Notes under the pieces: generated by a model
Told to the model about the DNA's origin: nothing
The model's input: only the letters and a program-made list of their open reading frames with translations
Databases searched by the model: none
Translations under genes and position numbers: made by a program
Assembly: GCF_900182905.1 (NCBI RefSeq)
Contig: NZ_FXUF01000002.1
Coordinates: 124,001-188,000 of the forward strand
Reading direction: 5' to 3'
DNA length: 64,000 bases
From: Anoxynatronum buryatiense
GTDB taxonomy: Bacteria > Bacillota > Clostridia > Peptostreptococcales > Tindalliaceae
Shown: one piece after another, positions 9,043-17,683 of the stretch
Layout of the letters: the number at the start of each line of letters is the position of its first letter
Position numbering within the stretch: position 1 is the first letter of the stretch

Positions 9043-9936
9043 ATGAAGCAAATTGTACAGTGCATTCCCAATTTCAGCGAAGGCCGGGATTTGGATAAAA
9101 TCGAAAAAATTGTGTCACCTTTTCGTGGAAAAGAAGGTGTTAAACTGCTGGATTACAGCCGGGATGAAGATCACAACCGGATGGTGGTCACAGTGGTGGG
9201 AGAACCGGAACCGTTGAAAAAAGCTGTGTTGGAAGCCGTGGGAGTGGCCATCGACCTCATTGACATGAACCGCCATGAAGGTCAGCATCCCCGCATGGGT
9301 GCCGTGGATGTGATTCCCTTTGTACCCATTCGCAATGTGACCATGGAAGAAGCGGTGGCCATGGCGAAGGATGTGGCTGCTGCAGCCTGGGAAACCTACG
9401 GGCTGCCCATTTTCCTCTATGAAAAAGCAGCCACAGCGCCCCACCGGGAAAATCTGGCGGCGGTGCGAAAAGGCCAGTTTGAGGGGATGGCAGAGAAACT
9501 TCAGGACCCCCAGTGGCAGCCAGATTTCGGTGCCCAGCTTCATCCCACCGCCGGGATCACCGCCGTGGGGGCGCGGATGCCTCTGGTGGCTTTCAATGTG
9601 AACTTGGACTCCAACAACCTGGAATTTGCCAACCAGATCGCTAAAAATGTACGTCACCTCAGCGGAGGCCTGCGCTACTGCAAGGGGATTGGCATTGAAC
9701 TCAAGGACCGGGGGATTGTGCAGGTATCCATGAACATGACAGACTACAGCAAAACAGCCCTTTACCGGGTGTTTGAACTGATCCGCATAGAGGCCCGGCG
9801 CTACGGCGTGAATATTGTGGGCAGCGAAATCATTGGGCTGGTACCCATGGAAGCTCTCATTGATACAGCGGTGTATTATCTGGGAGTTGAAAACTTCAGC
9901 ATGGATCAGGTGCTGGAAAAGCGAATTATGGAATAA
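9043..9936 (+). CDS. ftcD: Glutamate formimidoyltransferase (single-domain)
   Basis: Transfers the formimino group of N-formimino-L-glutamate to tetrahydrofolate, releasing glutamate. The 297-aa protein covers the N- and C-terminal formiminotransferase subdomains (CIPNFSEGRD at the start, NRHEGQHPRMGAVDVIPF with the catalytic-region His). It lacks the cyclodeaminase domain fused in vertebrate FTCD; a separate cyclodeaminase is expected elsewhere, since none is in this window. It starts 8 nt after GGAAAGGA and sits between hutU and hutI (57 bp gap to hutI), in an order that matches the pathway. Confidence 0.95.
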   Translation: MKQIVQCIPNFSEGRDLDKIEKIVSPFRGKEGVKLLDYSRDEDHNRMVVTVVGEPEPLKKAVLEAVGVAIDLIDMNRHEGQHPRMGAVDVIPFVPIRNVTMEEAVAMAKDVAAAAWETYGLPIFLYEKAATAPHRENLAAVRKGQFEGMAEKLQDPQWQPDFGAQLHPTAGITAVGARMPLVAFNVNLDSNNLEFANQIAKNVRHLSGGLRYCKGIGIELKDRGIVQVSMNMTDYSKTALYRVFELIRIEARRYGVNIVGSEIIGLVPMEALIDTAVYYLGVENFSMDQVLEKRIME

Positions 9937-9992
9937 CCAACGGTTGTCGGGGCAAGTGGTGCCCTGTATGAAGGGCAGAAGAGGAGGTTGAC

Positions 9993-11267
9993 ATGAAATC
10001 TGGCAATCTGATTATTATAAATGCAGCCCAGCTGGTGACCTGCAGTGGCAGCACAGCTAAAAAAGGGGCGGCCATGAAAGAACTGGGCATCATTGAAAAT
10101 GGTGCACTGGTGATTGAAGACGGTATCATCACCCGGGTGGGCTCCACAGAAACCGTGATGGCCGACATTGACAAAAGTCTCTATGAAGTGGTGGATGCTG
10201 CCGGAAAAGCCGTTCTTCCAGGTTTTGTGGATTCCCATACCCACTTTGTATTTGGCGGCTACCGGGCTGAAGAATTTTCCTGGCGGCTTCGGGGTGATGA
10301 TTACATGGATATCATGAACCGGGGAGGCGGGATTCTCTCAACGGTGCAGGCCACCCGTGAAGCAACGCCGGAGGAACTGTATACCAGTGGCTACCAACGC
10401 CTCACTGACATGCTGGCCAATGGGGTGACCACTGTTGAGGGAAAAAGCGGCTATGGGCTTGATACAGCCACTGAACTGAAGCAACTGGAAGTGATGCAGG
10501 CCATTGACAGCCATCATCCGGTGGATGTGGTGCCCACCTATATGGGTGCCCATGCAGTGCCGCCGGAGTACAAAGACCGGGGCGGTGCCATGATTGAAGC
10601 CATCATCCAACAGGCGCTGCCTCTTGTGAAAGAGCGAAATCTGGCAGTGTTCTGCGATATTTTTACTGAGAAGAACGTGTTTTCCATCGAAGAATCCCGC
10701 CGGCTGATGACGGCCGCACAGGAGATGGGGTTTAAGCTGAAGATGCATGCCGATGAAATTGTTCCCCTGGGAGGGGCAGAACTGGCGGCAGAAGTGGGGG
10801 CCGTATCAGCGGATCACCTGCTGCAGGCGTCTGACGAAGGTATCCGTCGAATGGCTCAGGAAAACGTGGTGGCCACGTTGCTCCCTGGTACTGCTTTCAG
10901 CCTCCGGGAGAAATATGCCCGGGCCAGGGACATGATGGAAGCCGGATGCGCCGTTGCACTGGCATCTGATTTCAATCCCGGCAGTTGTCACACTGAATCC
11001 ATTCCCCTGATCATTGCACTGGCCACCCTTTACATGGGCATGACACCGGAAGAGACCATCACCGCCCTCACCATCAACGGCGCCGCGGCATTGGATATGG
11101 CTGACACCATCGGCAGTCTGGATGTGGGGAAAAAGGGCGATGTGATTATCCTGAAAGACCCTTCCTACCACTTCCTGTCCTATCACATTGGTGTCAATGT
11201 GGTGGAACGGGTGATCAAAAAAGGCCGTCTTGTCATGGACAACCGACACCAACTGCTTAACCAATAA
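9993..11267 (+). CDS. hutI: Imidazolonepropionase
   Basis: Amidohydrolase-superfamily metalloenzyme that opens 4-imidazolone-5-propionate to N-formimino-L-glutamate. The metal-binding DSHTHFVFGGYR motif is near residue 80. Further metal/substrate motifs are KMHADEIVPLGGAELAAE, SADHLL and ASDFNPGS. Its 424 aa are typical. The site GAGGAGG is 5 nt from the ATG. It is the last hut gene and is followed by the foldback element and terminator at 11284-11536. FtcD consumes its product. Confidence 0.97.
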   Translation: MKSGNLIIINAAQLVTCSGSTAKKGAAMKELGIIENGALVIEDGIITRVGSTETVMADIDKSLYEVVDAAGKAVLPGFVDSHTHFVFGGYRAEEFSWRLRGDDYMDIMNRGGGILSTVQATREATPEELYTSGYQRLTDMLANGVTTVEGKSGYGLDTATELKQLEVMQAIDSHHPVDVVPTYMGAHAVPPEYKDRGGAMIEAIIQQALPLVKERNLAVFCDIFTEKNVFSIEESRRLMTAAQEMGFKLKMHADEIVPLGGAELAAEVGAVSADHLLQASDEGIRRMAQENVVATLLPGTAFSLREKYARARDMMEAGCAVALASDFNPGSCHTESIPLIIALATLYMGMTPEETITALTINGAAALDMADTIGSLDVGKKGDVIILKDPSYHFLSYHIGVNVVERVIKKGRLVMDNRHQLLNQ

Positions 11268-11283
11268 AACAACGAGCCAAAAA

Positions 11284-11536
11284 GCACCCTCTTCCAGGGT
11301 GCTGAGGATGAAGACAAAGGGCTTTGGCCCGGCCAGTTGATTCCAATCTTGTGTGTTTTTAGTCGAAAGTCTCGAAAACAGCGCCTGAACTCGCTGCGCT
11401 CAAACAGCAGGCGCTAGCGGTTTTCTCCCCTTTTCGAAAAAACACTGACAAGATTTTCAAGGCTGTCCTTTACCAAATCCCTTGTCTTCATCTTATTTTG
11501 TCTTCAGTCTGAACACCCACTTGCAGGGTGCTTTTT
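11284..11536 (+). repeat. Terminator-associated foldback element, copy A (long form)
   Basis: A terminator-like hairpin (11284-11302, GCACCCT loop AGGGTGC) is followed by an imperfectly palindromic body. The body begins GAGGATGAAGACAA and ends TTGTCTTCATC, TTTTGTCTTCAGTCTGA. A second, near-identical hairpin (11514-11531, CACCC ... GGGTGC) ends in T5. The two flanking hairpins match at 17 of 20 positions. The body ends form terminal inverted repeats of about 20 bp, and inner segments also pair. Relative to copy B it carries about 98 extra bases at the apex (11347-11445), themselves a hairpin. It fills the hutI downstream gap; nothing here is coding. Confidence 0.8.
11514..11536 (+). terminator. 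Terminator of the hut unit (right hairpin of element copy A)
   Basis: Stem CACCC/GGGTG with a seven-base loop and a T5 tail. It is the functional-looking one of the two duplicated hairpins flanking the repeat. Confidence 0.7.
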
Positions 11537-11586
11537 AGTATGAAAATTGATTTGGAGACGGCTGGTGGTTGATTTCAAAGCCACCT

Positions 11587-13020
11587 TTACGAAGAAAAGG
11601 GGCCGCTGCAGCAGTCGTCTGCCGGAGCTTCAGGTAATCCTTGAGAGGGCGAAGCGGGAACCGCTGAAGGAGTTATGGTAGACAGGTCATCCACCACCTG
11701 AATACTGCTGCGAATCATCCCCATCCAGCAAGAGTAGGCAATGGTTCCGGTTTCAGTGGGGGTAAACTCGAAAAGATTCTCACCGGCCACAATGTTATTG
11801 CGTACATCAAAGGCAGGAATCACAATGGCGTTATTACATCCGTTGATATGTTGTTGTTCAGCATGAACAATGAAGGTAACAGGAATACCTTTTTGAACCA
11901 CGATGGGTTCATAATAATAGGGCTCCAGTTCAATACGGACGACCTGGCGGCCATCTTCCAGCATTGCCACATTACTGTAGGAAGGTGCAGTGAAGGATGG
12001 GGCAGCAGTTCCTGTCAGGCTGAGGCCGCGGGTAATCATCACAGCTCCCAGGAGCATCACCAGCACCCCGCTGGCGGCCAGCATCCGCCGGTTGAAGCGC
12101 TGGCTGACAAAGGTACTCAGAGCTCCCAAAGCAAACAGGAGGGGCGCAGTACCCAGGCTAAAGAAAAACATGCTGGTGGCACCGGCAACAAAGCTTCCTG
12201 TTCCAAGGGCGTATAGCTGCATGGTCTGAAGAGGGCCGCAGGGCATGAATCCATTGATAAGGCCAACCACAAAAGGTCCCCTGCCTTCACGGCTGTCGGC
12301 CAGGCGTCCGCCCAATCCGGCGGGGAGGCGGGGAATCAAGCGCCGCAGTACTGGGAAAAGACCCAGTAAGTTCAACCCCATGATCATCATGAAAACACCG
12401 GCAATGATGACGACGATTCCCTGGGAGCGGAGGGTCATGCTGATCACCGAGCCCAAAGCACCGATAAAACCGCCGATGATGGTATAGGAGACAATCCGGC
12501 CGCCATTATAAAGAAGACTGGGGCGCAGCCTGCCAGGCAGGTTGCTCTGATCTCCGGCACCGATACACTGGCTGAGGGCAATGCCACCACACATGGTGAC
12601 ACAGTGAAGAGATGTCAGAAGGCCGATGACAAAAAGAATGCCATAACTCATTTCATCCTGAATTTCGGGCAGAAAAGCCATGCTGTCGGCCTTTTGAATC
12701 AGGCGATACGCCAACAGCAGAAACAGAGCCAGCCCAGCCCATTTAACAGCGGCCTTAATGGGGGGCGGCAGTTCCCAGCCAATGGATGCTTTGGCGGGAG
12801 AGTAGGCCTTCACCTGTGGTGCGTAACCGGCATTCTCGATGGTTGCCCGAATACTCTTTGGTGTGGCCGGAGATGTGAAACTGACAGATACTGATGCAGT
12901 GACAAAATCTGCTTCTGCCTGAACCACGCCAGGATGTTTTAGCAACGAGCGTTGAATGACCTGTTCACAGCCAGTACAGGTCATGCCATCCACATTCAGG
13001 GTCAAATGATTGTGATCCAT
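11587..13020 (-). CDS. HMA / DsbD-like membrane / cupredoxin fusion, probable copper-handling protein
   Basis: Three modules in 477 aa. Residues 1-70 form a heavy-metal-associated domain with the metal site MTCTGC (Cys15, Cys18). About residues 85-330 form a membrane domain of the DsbD/TauE-like family (TSLHCVTMCGGIALSQC, NGFMPCGPLQTMQ), with intramembrane cysteines in both halves. About residues 360-450 form a cupredoxin-like domain with possible ligands in EQQHINGCNN and YSCWMGM. The tail ends DDCCSGPFSS. This suggests handling or reductive transfer of copper (or similar thiophilic metals) at the membrane (inference). It is monocistronic and convergent with hutI. The ribosome site AAAGGAG is rather far (13 nt) from the ATG. 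Confidence 0.85.
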   Translation of the reverse strand: MDHNHLTLNVDGMTCTGCEQVIQRSLLKHPGVVQAEADFVTASVSVSFTSPATPKSIRATIENAGYAPQVKAYSPAKASIGWELPPPIKAAVKWAGLALFLLLAYRLIQKADSMAFLPEIQDEMSYGILFVIGLLTSLHCVTMCGGIALSQCIGAGDQSNLPGRLRPSLLYNGGRIVSYTIIGGFIGALGSVISMTLRSQGIVVIIAGVFMMIMGLNLLGLFPVLRRLIPRLPAGLGGRLADSREGRGPFVVGLINGFMPCGPLQTMQLYALGTGSFVAGATSMFFFSLGTAPLLFALGALSTFVSQRFNRRMLAASGVLVMLLGAVMITRGLSLTGTAAPSFTAPSYSNVAMLEDGRQVVRIELEPYYYEPIVVQKGIPVTFIVHAEQQHINGCNNAIVIPAFDVRNNIVAGENLFEFTPTETGTIAYSCWMGMIRSSIQVVDDLSTITPSAVPASPSQGLPEAPADDCCSGPFSS

Positions 13021-13474
13021 AGATACGAGTCAACTCCTTTTGAGACAGTCTTTATCATTGCTGAAATCAGCAACAATGATTTCATGATTAATCTGACTTG
13101 CATGTGCAAATGACAATAAATCGATTGATTTCTATTAATTATACCCCATATGCAGATGGAATCAATACCGGACGTAAAAGTTAATTTTGTCACAGCATAA
13201 CGACCAACCTATTTGAATCAAAGCTCTCGGTACTCGTGTTATGAATCGCATCAGTTGATTGTCTGGTTTGAATGAAGCTTTTCAAAAGGGGAGGATTGCG
13301 ATATGGGACAACAAGAGACAGACAAGAATCTTCTTGAAAAAACAAGTCGGATATAAGATATAATATGGTGAGGGCAGGACACATGGTAAGGGCAGCTTGA
13401 ACATATGAGTACTGGTTGCGCTGCTGCACGCTTACAGTCAACCATAGGAAGTGCATGAAGAAAGGAGAAATCAA
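13021..13474. other. Divergent intergenic region between the metal protein and the aminopeptidase
   Basis: 454 bp without a convincing gene. It contains a 7-bp hairpin TTGCTGA-AA-TCAGCAA (about 13058-13073), a dyad TTGCA-TG-TGCAA (about 13097-13108) that could be an operator for the leftward gene, an AT-rich stretch near 13110-13145, and the rightward promoter candidate at 13334-13364. Confidence 0.5.
13334..13364 (+). promoter_or_regulatory. Probable promoter of the M29 aminopeptidase gene
   Basis: TTGAAA (13334-13339) and consensus TATAAT (13359-13364), spacer 19 bp. The wide spacer lowers confidence. Confidence 0.45.
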
Positions 13475-14710
13475 ATGAATCAGGAACGCTTAAAGAAATA
13501 TGCAACGCTGATTGTGAAAGCGGGTGTTAACCTTCAGCAGGGGCAGACATTGGTGATTACTGCACCCATTGAGACTGCAGCTTTTGCCCGCATGGTGGCA
13601 GAACAGGCCTATGATGCAGGTGCCCGTGAAGTGGTCATGGACTGGAATGACGAGCTTTCGAAGAAAATCAAATATCTGAAGGCGCCGGAAGCTGTCTTTG
13701 ACGAATACCCAGAATGGAAGCGCATGTTCTATCAAACCTATGCCAGAGAAGGGGCCGCCTTTGTCAGCATTGCGGCAGAAGATCCTGAACTGATGAAAAA
13801 CGTGGAGCCTCAGCGTATCATGCGCGCCCAGAAAGCTTCCAATACAGCCAACACCGAGTTTCGGGAACGGCTCATGGGCAATGCCAATACATGGAATGTG
13901 GTGTCGGTTCCGACGGTGAGCTGGGCGCGCAAGGTTTTTCCAGAAAAGCCGGAAGCGGCTGCGATGGAGGCACTTTGGGAGGCGATCCTAACATCGGTAC
14001 GGGTGGATGAACCTGATCCGGTGGAAGCCTGGAAGCACCATAAACAACATTTGGAAGCAATGAGTCACTGGCTGAATGAAAAGCAGTTTCATCAGCTGCA
14101 TTTTTCCAACAGTCTGGGGACTGATCTGACCATCACCCTTCCCGAAGGACATATCTGGACAGGGGGAGCCGAGGTCTCACAGCAGGGAATTGACTTCATT
14201 GCCAATATGCCCACAGAAGAAGTTTTCACACTGCCCCACCGACAAGGCGTTGACGGATTGGTCGTCAGTTCCATGCCCTTACAGTACAATGGAAATCTCA
14301 TTGAAAACTTTTCCATCACATTCCAACAGGGAAAAGTAGTGGATTTTAAGGCAGACAAAGGTTATGAGACATTAAAAGGTCTAATTGAAACCGATGAGGG
14401 CTCCCATTACCTGGGAGAAGTGGCGCTGGTGCCGCACCATTCGCCCATTTCCAACACGGGTATTCTCTTTTACAACACCCTTTTTGATGAGAATGCTTCC
14501 TGCCATCTGGCCATTGGAAAAGCATATCCTGTCTGCCTGAAAGGCGGAACAGAGATGTCGAAAGAAGAACAACGGGAGGCGGGAATCAATGACTCCTTGG
14601 TGCACGAGGACTTTATGATTGGAACTGCTGATCTGGAAATTATGGGGATTACCGCCGAAGGGGAGCGAATTCCGGTTTTTCGGCAGGGCAATTATGCAGC
14701 CAGTCTCTGA
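13475..14710 (+). CDS. ampS: M29 family aminopeptidase
   Basis: Cytoplasmic metallo-aminopeptidase of the M29 (AmpS/AmpII/thermophilic aminopeptidase T) family, which trims N-terminal residues from peptides. The 411-aa length is typical. Conserved features include NTEFRERLMG, GNLPTEEVFTLPH-like sequence (here NMPTEEVFTLPHRQGVDG) containing metal-site residues, GSHYLGEVALVPHHSPIS and HLAIGKAYP near the C terminus. The ATG at 13475 has AAAGGAG 7 nt upstream. An upstream in-frame GTG at 13451 would add eight unlikely residues. It stands alone between a promoter and a strong terminator. Confidence 0.93.
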   Translation: MNQERLKKYATLIVKAGVNLQQGQTLVITAPIETAAFARMVAEQAYDAGAREVVMDWNDELSKKIKYLKAPEAVFDEYPEWKRMFYQTYAREGAAFVSIAAEDPELMKNVEPQRIMRAQKASNTANTEFRERLMGNANTWNVVSVPTVSWARKVFPEKPEAAAMEALWEAILTSVRVDEPDPVEAWKHHKQHLEAMSHWLNEKQFHQLHFSNSLGTDLTITLPEGHIWTGGAEVSQQGIDFIANMPTEEVFTLPHRQGVDGLVVSSMPLQYNGNLIENFSITFQQGKVVDFKADKGYETLKGLIETDEGSHYLGEVALVPHHSPISNTGILFYNTLFDENASCHLAIGKAYPVCLKGGTEMSKEEQREAGINDSLVHEDFMIGTADLEIMGITAEGERIPVFRQGNYAASL

Positions 14711-14750
14711 TGCATCGGATTTTGCAGGTGATTCAGAGAATGTGACAGAA

Positions 14751-14799
14751 AACACCGCCTTACAAGCAGGTTCAACCCGCTTCAGGCGGTGTTTTTTTT
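14751..14799 (+). terminator. Strong terminator after the aminopeptidase gene
   Basis: AACACCGCCT ... AGGCGGTGTT stem with an inner helix (AAGC.GGTT loop AACC.GCTT), followed by T8. Confidence 0.9.
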
Positions 14800-14987
14800 G
14801 CATGTTTTGCCACTCGTAGCAACTCTGCAACCGGAAGCACATAGTGAATGTCAGAAACCATTACAGCGGTTAACGTGAACTAATTCAAAAAATGGAATGA
14901 ATTCAGAAGAAAGATTGCTTGAAGCATATACTGATGGGTAAAAAAATGATACAAACAGACGTTAAACTGTTCTGGGAGGGTTGAATC

Positions 14988-16775
14988 ATGAAAATTCGTT
15001 ACATCAACGGCACACGCATCTACTATGCTTTTCTGGCAGGCGCCAGAGAAGTCACGCAGCAACGCAGGCATTTGAACGAAATCAATGTATTCCCGGTGGC
15101 AGACGGTGATACAGGCAGCAACATGGCCTCCACTCTCAACCACATACTCCAGACAGTGAAACCCACCACTTCCATTTATGAAACCCTCCAGTCCATTGCA
15201 GATGCTTCGCTGGCAGGTGCCAGGGGAAACTCAGGCATCATACTGGCACAGTTTCTAAGTGGTGTGGCGGCTGAGGTACATCAGCATCAGGTGATGACAG
15301 CAGAACGGTTCGGACAGACCCTGGTGAATTCAGTTCCCTATGCGTATGGCTCAATGGCCCAACCGGTGGAAGGAACCATGTTAACGGTGATCAGAGCCTG
15401 GGCAGAAGCTTTCCACGAGGCTGGAAAAGCCAGCAATGATTTCGTGGAAATTCTCAATAGTTCATTGGAGAAAGCACGGGATGCTCTCATGAAAACACCG
15501 GAAAAGCTGGAAGTGCTTAAAAAAGCCAAGGTGGTTGATTCAGGGGGGCAGGGATTTGTTCATTTTCTGGAAGGAATCGGAAAAATGATTCAGTCGGGCA
15601 ATTACAAACAGTTTTTAAGTCGACCTGCTGAAATGACAGAAAATGTCATATCTTATGAAGTGCTTTCACCGGAAAAAACGACCTATCGGTACTGCACCGA
15701 AGGGATGTTGTCGGGAGAACATATTCCACTGGAAGAAATAAAGGAAATGTTGAAGCAACTGGGTGATTCAGTGATTGTGGCGGGCAATCAGTTCCGTTGT
15801 CGGTTCCATTTCCATACCGATTACCCGGAGAATGTTTTTGTAAAACTCATGAAGTATGGTCAGCTGACAGAGCAAAAAGTGGATGACATGGTGCGCCAGC
15901 AGGATGCATTGTTTCACCGAAAGGCAGGGGTTGCCCTGGTCACAGATTCCATCGCCGATTTGCCCCGCAGTTTTCAGGATAATTATCAGGTGTTTCAGAT
16001 TCCGCTGCAGGTAATGGTGGAAGGCTCCCCCTTTCTGGACCAGGTCACCCTGACAACATCCACCTTGTTTCAGGTGCTGGAAGACGTGACAGAATACCCC
16101 ACCTCGTCTCAGCCAACGGTGAAAAAAGTGCAGGAAACACTGGAATTTTTGCTGCAGCAATATGATGATGTGTTAATGCTGGCCGTCTCGGCGCAAAACA
16201 GCGGGACCTGGCAGACATTCCGGCAGGCGGCAGCTGACATGCAGCGCCCGGGAAAAAGAATCCATGTCATTGACACCCGTAAAAATTCCGGGGCTGAAGG
16301 GCTGTTGGTTATGATGGCGGCAGAAGCCATTGCGGCAGGCAAATCATTGGAAGAAGTGTCACAACTGGTGGAGAGCCTGATTCCCAAAACTCACATATAC
16401 GTGTCGGTAGCCACCTTCGAATACATGGTGAGGGGTGGGCGGGTGAGCCCCATGAAGGGCAGGCTTGCCAGGTGGATGAACCTGAAACCAATTGTATCTC
16501 TGGATGAAGCCGGAAAAGGTGTTGCCTTTGGAAAGGCATTCAGTCGGGCAGCCAATACCCGTAAAATAATGGAAATCGTGAAAGGACACCACGCGGAAAG
16601 CCTGGTGGAACGGTATTGTGTGGTGCATGCCGAGGCTCCTGAAAAAGCGGAGGAGTATGCAGAAAAACTCACGCAGATCCTGGGAATGCCACCGGCATAT
16701 ATAACAGAAATATCCCCCATTGTTGCCCTGAATGCCGGCCAGGGAGCAGTGGCAGTGGCACTGGTTCAAAAATAA
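14988..16775 (+). CDS. DAK2 (FakA-like) - DegV fusion protein
   Basis: 595 aa joining two halves of fatty-acid kinase chemistry. Residues 1-200 are a DhaL/DAK2 ATP-binding domain (NVFPVADGDTGSNMASTL, GARGNSGIILAQ), as in FakA. A middle linker domain follows. Residues about 305-595 are a clear DegV/FakB-type fatty-acid-binding domain (VALVTDSIADLPRSF, TSQPTVKKVQETLE, SVATFEYMVRGGRVSP). In staphylococci FakA phosphorylates fatty acids bound by separate FakB proteins; here kinase and carrier appear to be one chain. GGGAGGG lies 7 nt before the ATG. DUF1295 follows after 16 bp, so an operon is likely. The function as a fatty-acid kinase is inferred. Confidence 0.88.
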   Translation: MKIRYINGTRIYYAFLAGAREVTQQRRHLNEINVFPVADGDTGSNMASTLNHILQTVKPTTSIYETLQSIADASLAGARGNSGIILAQFLSGVAAEVHQHQVMTAERFGQTLVNSVPYAYGSMAQPVEGTMLTVIRAWAEAFHEAGKASNDFVEILNSSLEKARDALMKTPEKLEVLKKAKVVDSGGQGFVHFLEGIGKMIQSGNYKQFLSRPAEMTENVISYEVLSPEKTTYRYCTEGMLSGEHIPLEEIKEMLKQLGDSVIVAGNQFRCRFHFHTDYPENVFVKLMKYGQLTEQKVDDMVRQQDALFHRKAGVALVTDSIADLPRSFQDNYQVFQIPLQVMVEGSPFLDQVTLTTSTLFQVLEDVTEYPTSSQPTVKKVQETLEFLLQQYDDVLMLAVSAQNSGTWQTFRQAAADMQRPGKRIHVIDTRKNSGAEGLLVMMAAEAIAAGKSLEEVSQLVESLIPKTHIYVSVATFEYMVRGGRVSPMKGRLARWMNLKPIVSLDEAGKGVAFGKAFSRAANTRKIMEIVKGHHAESLVERYCVVHAEAPEKAEEYAEKLTQILGMPPAYITEISPIVALNAGQGAVAVALVQK

Positions 16776-16791
16776 GGGATGAGGTGACGGC

Positions 16792-17568
16792 ATGACAACC
16801 TTGCTGATGCAGTCGGTGGTGGTCATTTTGATTTACTTTTTGGCTCTCTTTTTCATCGCAACGATGATTCGAAATAATTCCATTGTAGACATGGCCTGGG
16901 GTCCCGGGTTTGTTATCGTGACTGGTTTTGCCTATGTGAATGCCGGTTTTTTCACCCTGCGGGCAACGGTGGCCATGATACTGGTGGCCATCTGGGGAAT
17001 ACGCCTGGCAACACATATCATGAAGCGCAACTGGGGAAAGCCGGAAGACTTTCGATACGCCGCCTGGCGTGAAGAGTGGGGCAAGTGGGTGGTTCCCAGA
17101 GCCTTTTTTCAGGTGTTTATGTTGCAAGGTTTTTTTATGCTGGTGGTGGTCTCGCCGGTATTGTTGATTCAGTCAGTGCCCCAACCTGGTTTCGGCTGGT
17201 TCGAAGCAGTAGGGCTGGCAGTTTGGCTGGTTGGTTTTTTCTTTGAAGCAGTGGGTGACCGTCAGTTGCGGGATTTTAAGGCAGATCCTGCCAATAAAGG
17301 CAAAATAATCGAGTCGGGGCTCTGGCGTTATACCCGACATCCCAACTATTTTGGAGAAGCTGCCATGTGGTGGGGGCTGTGGCTGATAGCGGTGCCTGTT
17401 CCTTTTGGCTGGATGGGGATCATCGGACCTGCGACCATCACATGGCTGCTGGTGTTTGTTTCAGGTGTTCCCATGTTGGAAAAGAAATACAGGGGTCGGC
17501 CGGATTTTGAAGCTTATGCAGCCCGTACCAGTGCTTTTTTTCCATGGTTTCCCCGAAAGTCTCACTGA
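16792..17568 (+). CDS. DUF1295 family membrane protein (steroid 5-alpha-reductase-like fold)
   Basis: 258-aa integral membrane protein with about six hydrophobic segments. It carries the family C-terminal signature [19 protein letters not shown], which in isoprenylcysteine methyltransferase/steroid reductase relatives helps bind a nucleotide cofactor. The role in bacteria is unknown; a lipid-modifying reductase or methyltransferase is possible. It lies 16 bp downstream of the DAK2-DegV gene, a lipid-related context that is suggestive only. GAGGTG lies 7 nt before the ATG. Confidence 0.85.
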   Translation: MTTLLMQSVVVILIYFLALFFIATMIRNNSIVDMAWGPGFVIVTGFAYVNAGFFTLRATVAMILVAIWGIRLATHIMKRNWGKPEDFRYAAWREEWGKWVVPRAFFQVFMLQGFFMLVVVSPVLLIQSVPQPGFGWFEAVGLAVWLVGFFFEAVGDRQLRDFKADPANKGKIIESGLWRYTRHPNYFGEAAMWWGLWLIAVPVPFGWMGIIGPATITWLLVFVSGVPMLEKKYRGRPDFEAYAARTSAFFPWFPRKSH

Positions 17569-17621
17569 ATCGTGTGTAAAATACGGACGCGATCGGTATT
17601 GTTCTGTGACGGGCGGGATTA

Positions 17622-17630
17622 TGTTATAAT
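17622..17630 (+). promoter_or_regulatory. Extended -10 promoter before the PhoP-like gene
   Basis: TG-T-TATAAT, a consensus extended -10, lies 54 bp before the GTG start. No good -35 is seen, as is common for extended -10 promoters. Confidence 0.65.
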
Positions 17631-17683
17631 GGGGCAAAGAAAACTTGTCGACAATGGAACAAAAGCCGACGGGAGGGAAGTCC

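Noticed and set aside
11284-11536. Group II intron or CRISPR-type array at copy A
   Set aside because: No domain V-like hairpin, no reverse transcriptase and no regularly spaced repeats; the structure is a single foldback.
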